From Oscillibacter valericigenes (lineage in GTDB: Bacteria > Bacillota > Clostridia > Oscillospirales > Oscillospiraceae): a stretch of DNA of 64,000 nucleotides. Positions 11,027-19,293 of the stretch are shown here, piece after piece; within the stretch, counting starts at the first letter, position 1, and the number at the start of each line of letters is the position of its first letter. The translations under genes were made by a program, and so were the position numbers. The stretch lies in the NCBI RefSeq assembly GCF_021531435.1, contig NZ_JAFBIS010000009.1:1-64000 (forward strand). Reading direction: 5' to 3'. The notes under the pieces were generated by a model. That model was given only the letters and a program-made list of their open reading frames with translations. It searched no databases and was not told the DNA's origin.

Positions 11027-12232
11027 ATGTATTGTACACAGCATATTACATCGGACATCCTGTTTGTCGGAGCCTCTGACCGTAAGCTGGCCCGTTTTGA
11101 AAATGTGTTTCCCATTCCACGGGGTGTATCTTACAATTCCTATCTGATCCTGGATGAAAAGACGGTTCTGCTGGACACTGTGGATCAGGCTGTGAGGGAG
11201 CGGTTTTTCGAAAACCTGGCCGCCGGACTTCAGGGACGGCCGTTGGACTATGTGGTGGTGAACCATATGGAGCCGGACCATGCGGCTACATTGATGGATG
11301 TCCTGCGGGACTATCCCGAAGCAAAGGTCGTGGGTAACGCCAAGACGGTCTCCATGATCGGCCAGTTTTTTGACGGTGATATTTCAGGGCGTGCGGTAAC
11401 GGTCAAAGAAGGGGACACCCTGACGACCGGCCGCCATACGTTTACCTTCCTGATGGCGCCCATGGTGCACTGGCCGGAAGTCATGGTAACTTATGACGCG
11501 GCGGAGAAAGTTCTGTTTTCCGCCGATGCGTTCGGAACTTTCGGTGCGTTCAGCGGCAATCTTTTTGCAGACCAGGTCAACTTTGAACGGGATTGGCTGG
11601 ACGATGCCCGCCGGTATTATGCCAACATCGTAGGCAAATACGGTACACAGGTGCAGACATTGCTGAAAAAAACGGCAGGTCTGGATATTGCGTACCTCTG
11701 CCCGCTGCATGGCCCCATCTGGCGGGAAAACATCGGCTGGTTCGTGGATAAATACCAAACCTGGAGCAGCTATGCGCCGGAGGAGCAGGCGGTGGCGATT
11801 TTCTGCGGCTCGGTATACGGCCACACGGAAAACGCGGCGGAAATCGTGGCAAACCGTTTGGCGGAAAAGGGCATAAAGGAAATTTCCTTGCATGATGTTT
11901 CCGGCACGGATGTCTCCGTCCTGGTATCAGAAGCATTCCGGTGCAGCCATCTGGTGCTGGCGTCCTCCACCTATAACGGCGGCATTTTCACGCCGATGGA
12001 GAATTTCCTGACAGATTTGAAAGCCCATAATTTCCAGAACCGCACCGTCGCTGTGATCGACAACGGAAGCTGGGCCGCAACTGCCGGCAAGCAGATGCGG
12101 GAGCTGGTTGGCACCATGAAGAATATGACCGTGCTGGAAAACAGCGTCAGCCTGAAATCCTCTGTGAAAGAGGCGCAGCGGACAGAGCTGGAAGCTCTGG
12201 CGGATGCGTTAGCTGCCGAACTTCTGGGATAA
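11027..12232 (+). CDS. fprA: Flavodiiron protein (O2/NO reductase)
   Basis: This 401-residue soluble protein reduces O2 to water, or NO to N2O, with electrons from rubredoxin or F420-like donors. Residues 1-250 form a metallo-beta-lactamase-like domain with the di-iron ligands in place: His80-x-Glu82-x-Asp84-His85, His148, Asp167 and His228. Residues about 255-400 form a flavodoxin domain with the FMN loop CGSVYGHTENAA. It sits alone between its own promoter and terminator. No rubredoxin gene is next to it. In strict anaerobes this enzyme protects against oxygen. Confidence 0.95.
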   Translation: MYCTQHITSDILFVGASDRKLARFENVFPIPRGVSYNSYLILDEKTVLLDTVDQAVRERFFENLAAGLQGRPLDYVVVNHMEPDHAATLMDVLRDYPEAKVVGNAKTVSMIGQFFDGDISGRAVTVKEGDTLTTGRHTFTFLMAPMVHWPEVMVTYDAAEKVLFSADAFGTFGAFSGNLFADQVNFERDWLDDARRYYANIVGKYGTQVQTLLKKTAGLDIAYLCPLHGPIWRENIGWFVDKYQTWSSYAPEEQAVAIFCGSVYGHTENAAEIVANRLAEKGIKEISLHDVSGTDVSVLVSEAFRCSHLVLASSTYNGGIFTPMENFLTDLKAHNFQNRTVAVIDNGSWAATAGKQMRELVGTMKNMTVLENSVSLKSSVKEAQRTELEALADALAAELLG

Positions 12233-12245
12233 GTACATCGTTGAA

Positions 12246-12270
12246 AGACGCCGGGTTCCCGGCGTCTTTT
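12246..12270 (+). terminator. Terminator after the flavodiiron gene
   Basis: AGACGCCGGG (12246-12255) and CCCGGCGTCT (12258-12267) form a 10-bp perfect stem around TT, followed by T's. Confidence 0.9.
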
Positions 12271-12273
12271 CTC

Positions 12274-12302
12274 TTGACAGCCATCAGGAAACAATGTATG
12301 AT
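12274..12302 (+). promoter_or_regulatory. Strong promoter of the AbrB-type regulator / glycosyltransferase pair
   Basis: Perfect TTGACA (12274-12279), 17 bp, then TATGAT (12297-12302). It begins four bases after the preceding terminator. The -10 element is inside the left arm of the inverted repeat at 12296-12329. Confidence 0.8.
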
Positions 12303-12329
12303 AAGTAAGAAAAGTATAACTTATCATAC
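12296..12329. promoter_or_regulatory. Perfect 11-bp inverted repeat over the -10 element, probable operator
   Basis: GTATGATAAGT at 12296-12306 is mirrored by ACTTATCATAC at 12319-12329, with 12 bases between. A second nested repeat, AAGTAT / ATACTT (12312-12317 and 12326-12331), shares the right arm. The position over -10 and the transcription start would block RNA polymerase. The likely ligand is the AbrB-type protein encoded 21 bases further on, as an autorepressor; that is inference. Confidence 0.65.
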
Positions 12330-12350
12330 TTGATAGACTGGAGGACACGC

Positions 12351-12563
12351 ATGGAAAAGACAAAGGGAAGGTTTGCCGGCACAGTCCGGGTAGGCGAGAA
12401 AGGACAGATCGTCATTCCCAAAGGGGCCAGGGAACTGCTAAAGATCCGGCCGGGAGACACGCTGCTGCTGTTGGCCGATGAAAAGCGGGGCATCGCCATC
12501 ACGAAAGATGATGTGCTGCTCCGCCAGTTTGAGGCCATCCTGGGGCCGGAGAATGAGACATGA
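12351..12563 (+). CDS. AbrB/SpoVT-type DNA-binding regulator
   Basis: This 70-residue protein has a single swapped-hairpin AbrB/MazE domain: VRVGEKGQIVIPKGARELLKIRPGDTLLLLAD matches the family consensus G-Q-(I/V)-(V/T)-I-P-K-x-(V/A)-R-x-x-L-x-(I/L)-x-x-G-D. The start is the ATG at 12351, six bases after GGAGG; the upstream TTG at 12330 falls within the operator. Its stop overlaps the glycosyltransferase start by four bases (ATGA), so both are made together. No toxin gene follows, so an antitoxin role is unlikely. Confidence 0.85.
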   Translation: MEKTKGRFAGTVRVGEKGQIVIPKGARELLKIRPGDTLLLLADEKRGIAITKDDVLLRQFEAILGPENET

Positions 12564-13723
12564 GTAAAATTGTCTTTTTCTGTATCCCGGCCTGGGGCCA
12601 TACGAATCCCACGGTGGAAGTGGTGCGGAGGCTGACCAGCCGTGGTCATCAGGTGCGGTATTACAGCTTTGCGCCTTTTCGGGAAAAATTGGAAGAGGCT
12701 GGTGCGGAGGTGGTTTTGTGCGACGGTGCCCTGCCGCCGGCACCGCCGGATTTGGACCGCAAGGTGGGAAAAGACTTTACAGCGCTGGTAAAAATGGTAA
12801 CAGACACCACGTTGGCCCTGGAAGAAAAGGTGTGCCGAGAACTGGAGGCGTTCCGGCCGGATGTCATTGTTTCCGACTCTGTGTGCTTCTGGGGAAAGCT
12901 TTTCGCGGGAAAGCTGGGAGTGCCGTATGTCTGTTCCACGACAACTTTCGCGTTTAACCAATACAGTGCGCAGCGCATGAAACCAACCAAAGGAGAGATG
13001 ATCCGTTCTCTGCTTGGAATGCCCCGGGTGGGGCGGTGCATGGCCTTGCTGCGGCGTGACGGTTACCCGGTCCATAATTTGCTGGACCTGATCCAGAATG
13101 ATAATGAGACGGATACCATTGTGTATACATCCCGTGCCTTTCAGCCTGTGGCGGAGACGTTCTCTGATCGGTACGTTTTTGTGGGACCTTCTCTTCCGGT
13201 ACGAAAATCAGAAGAACAGCCGGCAAAGACCCGGCCGCTGGTCTATATTTCCCTGGGCACTGTGATGAATCAACAGGCGGATTTTTACCGTACTTGCATC
13301 TCGGCGCTGGGGAAAGAGCCGCTGGACGTGGTGATGTCGGTTGGGGAGGGCATTGACCCCGCAAGTTTTGCGCCGATCCCGGAGAATTTTCAAATAGAGC
13401 GCCGTGTAAACCAGTTGGAGATCCTGTCCAAGGCGGATGTATTTTTGACTCATTGTGGGATGAACAGTGCTAACGAGGCCATTTGGTATGGCGTCCCCAC
13501 GGTTTTGAATCCACAGCAGAGCGAAGAAGCCGCCGTAGCCGACCGGATGGAGGAGCTGGGGCTGGGCTTGCGGCTGAAAGACAGGTCGAATATCCGGGAA
13601 GCTGTCTTTCAGGTTTTGGCCAACTCGGAATATCGGGAACGGACCCGCAGGATGGGTGAGACGTTCCGGGCTGCCGGCGGCGCGGAGAGGGCCGCGGAGA
13701 AGATATTGGCTTGCTGCCTATAA
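12560..13723 (+). CDS. GT1-family (macrolide/UDP) glycosyltransferase
   Basis: This 387-residue GT-B enzyme resembles the MGT branch of UDP-glycosyltransferases, which glycosylate small lipophilic acceptors. The N-terminal IPAWGHTNPTVEVVRRLTSRGHQV is the acceptor-domain hallmark (G-H-x-x-P). The C-terminal donor motif is FLTHCGMNSANEAIWYGVPTVLNPQQSEEAAVADRMEELGLGLRL. It is translationally coupled to the AbrB-type regulator. Possible acceptors include host or bacterial xenobiotics, macrolides or lipids; nothing nearby decides. Confidence 0.88.
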   Translation: MSKIVFFCIPAWGHTNPTVEVVRRLTSRGHQVRYYSFAPFREKLEEAGAEVVLCDGALPPAPPDLDRKVGKDFTALVKMVTDTTLALEEKVCRELEAFRPDVIVSDSVCFWGKLFAGKLGVPYVCSTTTFAFNQYSAQRMKPTKGEMIRSLLGMPRVGRCMALLRRDGYPVHNLLDLIQNDNETDTIVYTSRAFQPVAETFSDRYVFVGPSLPVRKSEEQPAKTRPLVYISLGTVMNQQADFYRTCISALGKEPLDVVMSVGEGIDPASFAPIPENFQIERRVNQLEILSKADVFLTHCGMNSANEAIWYGVPTVLNPQQSEEAAVADRMEELGLGLRLKDRSNIREAVFQVLANSEYRERTRRMGETFRAAGGAERAAEKILACCL

Positions 13724-13725
13724 AA

Positions 13726-13763
13726 AAGGACCGTTCGTTTTCCCAGGAAAACGAACGGTCCTT
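13726..13763. terminator. Bidirectional terminator between convergent genes
   Basis: An 18-base arm at 13726-13743 is perfectly mirrored at 13746-13763 (AAGGACCGTTCG... against ...CGAACGGTCCTT). The gene pair on either side converges on it (glycosyltransferase forward, asnA reverse), so it probably stops both. Confidence 0.8.
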
Positions 13764-13781
13764 CTGTATTGCATAAATACT

Positions 13782-14789
13782 TTACAGTAGTGTAATTCCA
13801 GCCTTTTCACAAGCGTCCACAGTCTCTTTATCCCACAGGCTGGCCTGCACCTCACCGATGTGACAGGTGCCCAGCAGCAGCATGCACAGCCGGGACTGGC
13901 CGATGCCGCCGCCGATGGACTGGGGCAGCTCGCCGTTCAGCAGCATCTGGTGGAAGGGCAGCCGGCGGCGGTAATCGCAGCCGGCGGCAGTCAGCTGGCG
14001 GTCCAGTGCGGCGGCGTCCACCCGGATACCCATGGAGGAGACCTCAAAGCGGCTCTCCAGCACGGGGTTCCACATCAGAATGTCGCCGTTCAGCTCCCAG
14101 TCGTCGTAGTCGGGAGCGCGGCCATCGTGTTTGATGCCGGATTTCAGCGTTTTGCCGATCTGCATCAGGAAAACCGTGTGGTGTTCCCGGCAGATGGCGG
14201 TCTCCCGCTCGTTGGGAGTCAGGTCGGGATAGCGGTCCTCCAGCTCCTGGGTGGTGATGAAATACACGTCCCGGTCCGGTCGGAAGGTCAGGACGGGGAA
14301 GGCGTTCCGCAGGGCGGTGGCGGTGTCACAGATGCAGCCCACGATGTCGCAGACGGTATCTTTCAAATACTGTACGGTGCGGTTGGTGGGATCGATATTC
14401 TTTTCCCAGTCCCACTGGTCCACATAGATAGAATGGAGGTTGTCCACCTCCTCGTCCCGGCGGATGGCGTTCATGTCGGTGTACAATCCGGTGCCGATCT
14501 TGAATTCATAGCGCTTCAGAGCCAGGCGCTTCCACTTGGCCAGGGAATGGACCACCTGTCCGTCCAGCCCCACATCGGGGATGTCAAAGGAGACGGGGCG
14601 TTCCACGCCGTTCAGGTCGTCGTTCAGGCCTGTGGAGCCGTCCACGAACAGGGGAGCGGAGACACGGTGAAGGTTCAGGCGCACCGTCAGGTTGTGCTGG
14701 AAATCCGCGTGGATCAGCTCAATGGCGCGCTGGAGTTCGTTGTTGGTCAGCGGCATACGGTAGCCGGCGGGGATGGTCAGTTTGCTCAT
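13782..14789 (-). CDS. asnA: Aspartate-ammonia ligase
   Basis: This 335-residue enzyme makes asparagine from aspartate, ammonia and ATP. It is a class II aminoacyl-tRNA-synthetase-fold protein. Family segments are the N-terminal NLHRVSAPLFVDGSTGLNDDLNGVERPVSFDI, KRYEFKIGTGLYTDMNAIRRDEEVDNLHSIYVDQWDWEK, and the C-terminal GGGIGQSRLCMLLLGTCHIGEVQASLW. Length equals the usual 330-residue family. It is a single gene; spoIIM and gltX lie upstream on the same strand but are separated by 36 bases. Confidence 0.96.
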   Translation of the reverse strand: MSKLTIPAGYRMPLTNNELQRAIELIHADFQHNLTVRLNLHRVSAPLFVDGSTGLNDDLNGVERPVSFDIPDVGLDGQVVHSLAKWKRLALKRYEFKIGTGLYTDMNAIRRDEEVDNLHSIYVDQWDWEKNIDPTNRTVQYLKDTVCDIVGCICDTATALRNAFPVLTFRPDRDVYFITTQELEDRYPDLTPNERETAICREHHTVFLMQIGKTLKSGIKHDGRAPDYDDWELNGDILMWNPVLESRFEVSSMGIRVDAAALDRQLTAAGCDYRRRLPFHQMLLNGELPQSIGGGIGQSRLCMLLLGTCHIGEVQASLWDKETVDACEKAGITLL

Positions 14790-14825
14790 AGGTGAAAACC
14801 AGTCCTTTTATTTGAAATTATCCAT

Positions 14826-15455
14826 TCAGAAAAACAGGGATGCGATGACGGGGGTGATATACGCCTCGATCATAGCGGCCGCGGCCAGCAGCGGGATCAG
14901 CACCAACAGCAGCATCCGGGACATGAGCACAAGGCAGTCCCAGAGATGCAGGGCGTTTTCATCCTTTCGAAACAGGCGGCGGGTAATTTGTCCGCAGGCG
15001 AACAGGCCCACGGCAAAGGCCAGGATCAGAGCGGGAAACTCCAACAGCCCATGGGGAAGGACCGAAGCCAGAAAACCCAGCATGGAATAGCCCTCGGTAA
15101 AATACCATGCGGCCGTGACGCCGATCACCATGGCGTTGACGCCCAGGGCCATGGCGGGAAGCGGGATGAAAGGGATCAGGCCATAGGCCATGATGAACGC
15201 TGTGGCCCGCAGATTGTTGGAAAACAGCGCCAGAGCGGACAGCGTGCCGTCGTCCCGGATGGCACCTGTGCCATCCATGGAGGCGAGGACATAGGACAGC
15301 AGACTCTCCCGCAGCGTTGGGAACGCCAGACAAACGGCGAAAGAAAGCAGGATCAGCAAGGGAAAGACGATAACGGACCGCAGGGCCTCACCGGAAAGGC
15401 CGTTATGCCAGGCATCCCGCAGGCCCTTGATCTGATATGCAAGAATTTCCCTCAT
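14826..15455 (-). CDS. spoIIM: Stage II sporulation protein M (SpoIIM-type membrane protein)
   Basis: This 209-residue protein has about five hydrophobic segments and the SpoIIM/DUF95 pattern, including NNLRATAFIMAYGLIPFIPLPAMALGVNAMVIG and the PHGLLEFPALILAFAVGL block. In Bacillus, SpoIIM joins SpoIID and SpoIIP in the septal peptidoglycan-degrading complex for engulfment. The ATG at 15455 overlaps the gltX stop by four bases (ATGA), so I reject the longer in-frame extension to 15581. It may be SpoIIM itself or a vegetative paralogue; other DMP genes are not in the window. Confidence 0.8.
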   Translation of the reverse strand: MREILAYQIKGLRDAWHNGLSGEALRSVIVFPLLILLSFAVCLAFPTLRESLLSYVLASMDGTGAIRDDGTLSALALFSNNLRATAFIMAYGLIPFIPLPAMALGVNAMVIGVTAAWYFTEGYSMLGFLASVLPHGLLEFPALILAFAVGLFACGQITRRLFRKDENALHLWDCLVLMSRMLLLVLIPLLAAAAMIEAYITPVIASLFF

Positions 15456-16942
15456 GCCCGCAGCTTTTCGCAGCCCTTCTCCAGGCGGCGGAGGGTCTCC
15501 TCCTTGCCCAGAATGTGGCACAGCTCCACAGCGCCGCCGGGCGTTACCAGCTTGCCGGCCACGGCAATGCGGACGGGCCACATGAGGGTGGCGTTTTTCA
15601 CGCCCAGGGAGACGGCCAGGTCGATGAGGGTGTCATGGACCGCGTCCTGGGTCCAGTCGGAAATGGCCTCCAGAGCGGGGATGACGGCCTCCAGCATATT
15701 CAGGGAGACTTCGGAATTGGTCTTGGACTTCTTGTTGGTGAAGAATTCCACGTCATAGTCGGGAAGCTGGTCGAAGAAATCGACCTTTTCAGGGATGTCC
15801 GTCAGCTTTTCGCACCGGGCCTGGAGCAGGGCGGCGATGGCGGCGGTGTCGATGGCGGGATTCTTCACGGATTGGCGGATATAAGGCTCGGCCACTTTCG
15901 CGAATTCCTCAGGAGCCAGGGCCCGGAGATAAGTGGCGTTGAAATAGGTCAGCTTCTCAATGTCGAAGATAGCGGGGGACTTGGAAATGCCCGCGATGTC
16001 AAAAGCCTCCACCAGCTCGTCCAGGGAGAAGACCTCCTGTTCGCTGCGCTCGCCCTTGGGCGCCCAGCCCAGCAGGGCCACGTAGTTCAAAATGGCGTCC
16101 GTCAGGTAGCCCTGGGCCTTCAGGTCCTCGTAGGAGGGGTCGCCGTGGCGCTTGCTCATCTTGTTGTGCTGGTCCCGCATAACGGGGGAGCAGTGGACGT
16201 AGGTGGGGATGTCCCAGCCGAAGGCCTCGTACAGCAGATTGTACTTGGGAGCGGAGCTGAGATATTCGCTGCCACGGACCACATGGGTAATGCCCATCAG
16301 GTGGTCGTCGATCACATTGGCGAAGTTGTAGGTAGGCAGACCGTCCCGTTTCAGCAGCACCTGGTCGTCCAGGGTCTTGTTCTCCACGGTGATGTCGCCG
16401 AAGGACACGTCGTGGAAGGTGGTGGTGCCCTCGTGGGGGATGCGCTGGCGGATGACATAGGGCTTGCCGGCGGCAAGGTTTGCGGCCACCTCTTCGGCGC
16501 TCAGATTCCGGCAGGGGTCGTCGGCCCGGTCAAAGTCGCCGGAGTCCTCCTCGGACTCGGCCTTTTCGCAGAAGCAGTAGTAAGCGGCGCCCTTTTCCAC
16601 CAGCAGCTGGGCATAGGGCAGATACAGGTCCCGGCGCTGGGACTGGATATAGGGACCCACGGGGCCGCCCACATCGGGGCCTTCATCGTGGGTCAGGCCG
16701 CACTCGGCCATGGTGCGGTAGATGACGTCGGTAGCGCCCTCCACCAGGCGGCCCTGGTCGGTATCCTCAATGCGGAGGATGAACGTGCCGTCCGCGTGCC
16801 GGGCGATGAGCCAGGTATACAGGGCGGTGCGCAGGTTGCCCACATGCATATAGCCGGTGGGGGAGGGGGCAAACCGGGTGCGGACCTTCCCCTTGGGGAT
16901 GCGGGCTTCCATCTCTTCAAAAAATTTCATATCGAGTGCCAT
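15452..16942 (-). CDS. gltX: Glutamyl-tRNA synthetase
   Basis: This 496-residue class I enzyme charges tRNA-Glu. The ATP-binding HIGH equivalent is in RFAPSPTGYMHVGNLRTALY, and the KMSKS equivalent is HNKMSKRHGD. The start is the ATG at 16942 with GGAGG upstream; an in-frame extension to 16978 begins before the Shine-Dalgarno and is rejected. It is co-transcribed with spoIIM, an unusual pairing. A promoter at 16987-17015 drives it. Confidence 0.96.
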   Translation of the reverse strand: MALDMKFFEEMEARIPKGKVRTRFAPSPTGYMHVGNLRTALYTWLIARHADGTFILRIEDTDQGRLVEGATDVIYRTMAECGLTHDEGPDVGGPVGPYIQSQRRDLYLPYAQLLVEKGAAYYCFCEKAESEEDSGDFDRADDPCRNLSAEEVAANLAAGKPYVIRQRIPHEGTTTFHDVSFGDITVENKTLDDQVLLKRDGLPTYNFANVIDDHLMGITHVVRGSEYLSSAPKYNLLYEAFGWDIPTYVHCSPVMRDQHNKMSKRHGDPSYEDLKAQGYLTDAILNYVALLGWAPKGERSEQEVFSLDELVEAFDIAGISKSPAIFDIEKLTYFNATYLRALAPEEFAKVAEPYIRQSVKNPAIDTAAIAALLQARCEKLTDIPEKVDFFDQLPDYDVEFFTNKKSKTNSEVSLNMLEAVIPALEAISDWTQDAVHDTLIDLAVSLGVKNATLMWPVRIAVAGKLVTPGGAVELCHILGKEETLRRLEKGCEKLRA

Positions 16943-16986
16943 GAAAGTACCTCCATGCCAGAATTTTACGCAATACAACAGGTTAC

Positions 16987-17015
16987 ATTATCATCATTTT
17001 TCGGGAAATTGTCAA
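16987..17015 (-). promoter_or_regulatory. Promoter of gltX
   Basis: On the reverse strand a perfect TTGACA (17015-17010) is followed after 17 bp by GATAAT (16992-16987). Confidence 0.7.
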
Positions 17016-17075
17016 GGCATACCGCGCCTTTTTCCCCGGAAGCACCTCAAATGGAAAAACAACAACAAGAGGGAA

Positions 17076-17104
17076 TTGCACTTTCAGGCGCTTCGTGCTA
17101 TAAT
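17076..17104 (+). promoter_or_regulatory. Promoter of trpS
   Basis: TTGCAC (17076-17081), 17 bp, then a perfect TATAAT (17099-17104). The leader is about 50 bases. No T-box or tryptophan-leader structure is evident. Confidence 0.75.
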
Positions 17105-17157
17105 ACACAAATTAGATTACCACGCAATGAGTGGTACTGAACAGCGAGGTGCGAATC

Positions 17158-18159
17158 ATGGAAAACGAGATTCGGAAAAAGAGAATTTTCAGTGGTATCC
17201 AGCCCAGCGGTGAACTGACTCTGGGTTCTTATATGGGCGCCATCAAGAACTGGGTGGCTCTGCAGGATGAATATGACTGCATTTACTGCATCGTGGACAT
17301 GCACGCCATCACCGTCCGCCAGAACCCGGCGGAGCTGCGCCGCCGCTCCGTGGCTCAGCTGGCCCAGTATATCGCCTGCGGCCTGGACCCGGAGAAGAAT
17401 ATCATGTTCATCCAGAGCCATGTGCCCCAGCACGCGGAGCTGAGCTGGATTTTGGGCTGCTATACCCAGTTCGGCGAGCTGAGCCGCATGACCCAGTTCA
17501 AGCAGAAGTCCCAGCAGCACGCGGACAACATCACCGCAGGCCTTTTCACCTATCCCGTTCTGATGGCGGCGGACATTCTGCTGTATCAGGCGGATCTGGT
17601 GCCTGTGGGCGAGGACCAGCGGCAGCACGTGGAGCTGACCCGCGACATCGCCCAGCGGTTCAACGGCGTGTACAGCGACACCTTTACGCTGCCGGAGGCG
17701 TTTATCCCCCAGATGGGCGCCCGGATCATGAGCCTGGGCAACCCTGACAACAAGATGAGCAAATCCGATCCCGACGGCTGCGTCTACCTGCTGGATAAGC
17801 CGGAGGAGATCCAGCGGAAGTTCAAGCGGGCGGTCACCGACAGCGAGACGGCGGTGCGCTTCGACAAGGAGAATAAGCCCGGCGTTTCCAACCTGCTGAC
17901 CATTTACTGCGCCGCCACCGGCAAGACCATGGCGGAGGCCGAGGAGGAGTTCGCCGGCCAGGGCTACGGCGTGTTCAAGCCCGCCGTGGCGGACGCCGTG
18001 GTGGAGCTGCTGCGTCCCATCCGGGAGGAGTCCGAGAGGCTGATGGCCGACAAGACGTATCTGGAGAGCATTTACCGGGAGGGCGCCCAGCGGGCCCAGT
18101 ATCTGGCCTCCAAGACCCTCACCAAAGTCCAGAGAAAGGTCGGCTTTGCCGCCCGCTGA
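17158..18159 (+). CDS. trpS: Tryptophanyl-tRNA synthetase
   Basis: This 333-residue class I enzyme has the TrpRS signature GIQPSGELTLGSYMGAIKNW (HIGH equivalent TLGSYMGA) and NKMSKSDPDG as KMSKS. The sequence VDMHAITV and the GEDQRQHVELTRDIAQRF block are typical. The ATG at 17158 is favoured, with GAGGTG upstream; a GTG in frame at 17131 would add nine residues without homology. It is followed 12 bases later by a wall-polymer gene. Confidence 0.95.
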   Translation: MENEIRKKRIFSGIQPSGELTLGSYMGAIKNWVALQDEYDCIYCIVDMHAITVRQNPAELRRRSVAQLAQYIACGLDPEKNIMFIQSHVPQHAELSWILGCYTQFGELSRMTQFKQKSQQHADNITAGLFTYPVLMAADILLYQADLVPVGEDQRQHVELTRDIAQRFNGVYSDTFTLPEAFIPQMGARIMSLGNPDNKMSKSDPDGCVYLLDKPEEIQRKFKRAVTDSETAVRFDKENKPGVSNLLTIYCAATGKTMAEAEEEFAGQGYGVFKPAVADAVVELLRPIREESERLMADKTYLESIYREGAQRAQYLASKTLTKVQRKVGFAAR

Positions 18160-18171
18160 TGGAGGAATGAA

Positions 18172-19293
18172 ATGTTATTGGACAATCAGCTGATTGCCTA
18201 TGTGATGCTGGCGCTGCTGGTGGCGCTGGTGGTCAGCTTTCTGATGACGCCGGTGGTGAAGACCTTTGCCTATAAGGTCGGCGCCATTGATGTGCCGAAG
18301 GATGCCCGCCGGATGCACAAAGTCCCTATTCCCCGGCTGGGAGGATTGGCTATTTTCATCGGCTTTATCGTCAGTATCCTGCTGTTCGTAAAGATCACGC
18401 CGGAGATGAAAAGCATTTTGCTGGGCGCCGTCATCATCGTGGTGCTGGGCGTGGTGGATGACATCATGGCCCTGCCGGCTCTGTTGAAATTTGTGGTGCA
18501 GATCATCGCGGCCCTGATCCCCGCCCTCAGCGGGGTGCAGATCATCGCGTTCTCCAATCCCAACATCTTTTCGGACAACCTCTACTGGGTCCTGGGCAAC
18601 CTGTCCATTCCTTTTACGGTGCTGTGGATTGTGGCCATCACCAACTCCGTGAACCTGATCGACGGTCTGGACGGCCTCGCCAACGGCGTCTCCGCCATCT
18701 CCGCCACAACCATGCTGGTCATTGCCCTGGTGGGCGGACAGAGCCAGGTGGCCATCGTCCTGGCGGCGCTGGTGGGCGCCTGCGTGGGATTCATGCCTTA
18801 TAACATGAATCCCGCCAAGATGTTTATGGGCGATACCGGCGCGACATTCCTGGGATACATTCTGGCGACGATGTCCATTCAGGGCCTGTTCAAGTATTAC
18901 GCGGTCATCTCCTTTGTGGTGCCGTTCCTGATCTTGGGCCTGCCCATTTTTGACACGGCTTTCGCTTTTATCCGCCGCATCGCCCACGGCCAGAGCCCCA
19001 TGCACGCCGACCGGAGCCACATCCATCACCGGCTCATCGACATGGGACTGAACCAGAAGCAGGCGGTGGCGACGCTGTATGTCATTTCCGCTATCCTGGG
19101 CCTCAGTGCCGTGGTGTTGACCACTGGCGGCGAGCAGAAGGCCATGCTGCTGTTTCTGACGCTGTGCATCGTGGCGGTGGTGGCCGCCCGGGTGGTGTTC
19201 CCCAAGGAAGTCCGGGAAGAGCTCCATGAGGAGCTGGAAGAGCTGAAGGATCACGGTCATCACACGGAAGAAAAGAAGGACGGAGAAGCGTAA
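18172..19293 (+). CDS. Undecaprenyl-phosphate GlcNAc-1-phosphate transferase (TagO/WecA-type)
   Basis: This 373-residue polytopic membrane enzyme of the MraY family moves GlcNAc-1-phosphate from UDP-GlcNAc to undecaprenyl phosphate. Motifs include KDARRMHKVPIPRLGG (N-terminal), VVLGVVDDIMALP with the DD pair, NSVNLIDGLDGLANG, FMPYNMNPAKMFMGDTGATFLG and the MHADRSHIHHRLIDMG histidine loop that separates this branch from MraY. It shares one base with the next gene (TAATG), a UDP-GlcNAc 2-epimerase. Together they start a teichoic-acid-like or other secondary wall polymer. Confidence 0.92.
   Translation: MLLDNQLIAYVMLALLVALVVSFLMTPVVKTFAYKVGAIDVPKDARRMHKVPIPRLGGLAIFIGFIVSILLFVKITPEMKSILLGAVIIVVLGVVDDIMALPALLKFVVQIIAALIPALSGVQIIAFSNPNIFSDNLYWVLGNLSIPFTVLWIVAITNSVNLIDGLDGLANGVSAISATTMLVIALVGGQSQVAIVLAALVGACVGFMPYNMNPAKMFMGDTGATFLGYILATMSIQGLFKYYAVISFVVPFLILGLPIFDTAFAFIRRIAHGQSPMHADRSHIHHRLIDMGLNQKQAVATLYVISAILGLSAVVLTTGGEQKAMLLFLTLCIVAVVAARVVFPKEVREELHEELEELKDHGHHTEEKKDGEA

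Noticed and set aside
12330-12563. Toxin-antitoxin module built on the AbrB/MazE-like protein
   Set aside because: The coupled downstream gene is a 387-residue glycosyltransferase, not a small toxin.
15437-17140. 567-codon forward frame across gltX
   Set aside because: It is the antisense shadow of gltX, with composition typical of such shadows (Gly/Val/His rich) and no homology.
17104-17157. T-box or trp leader before trpS
   Set aside because: The leader is about 50 bases and has neither the T-box sequence nor a terminator-antiterminator pair.
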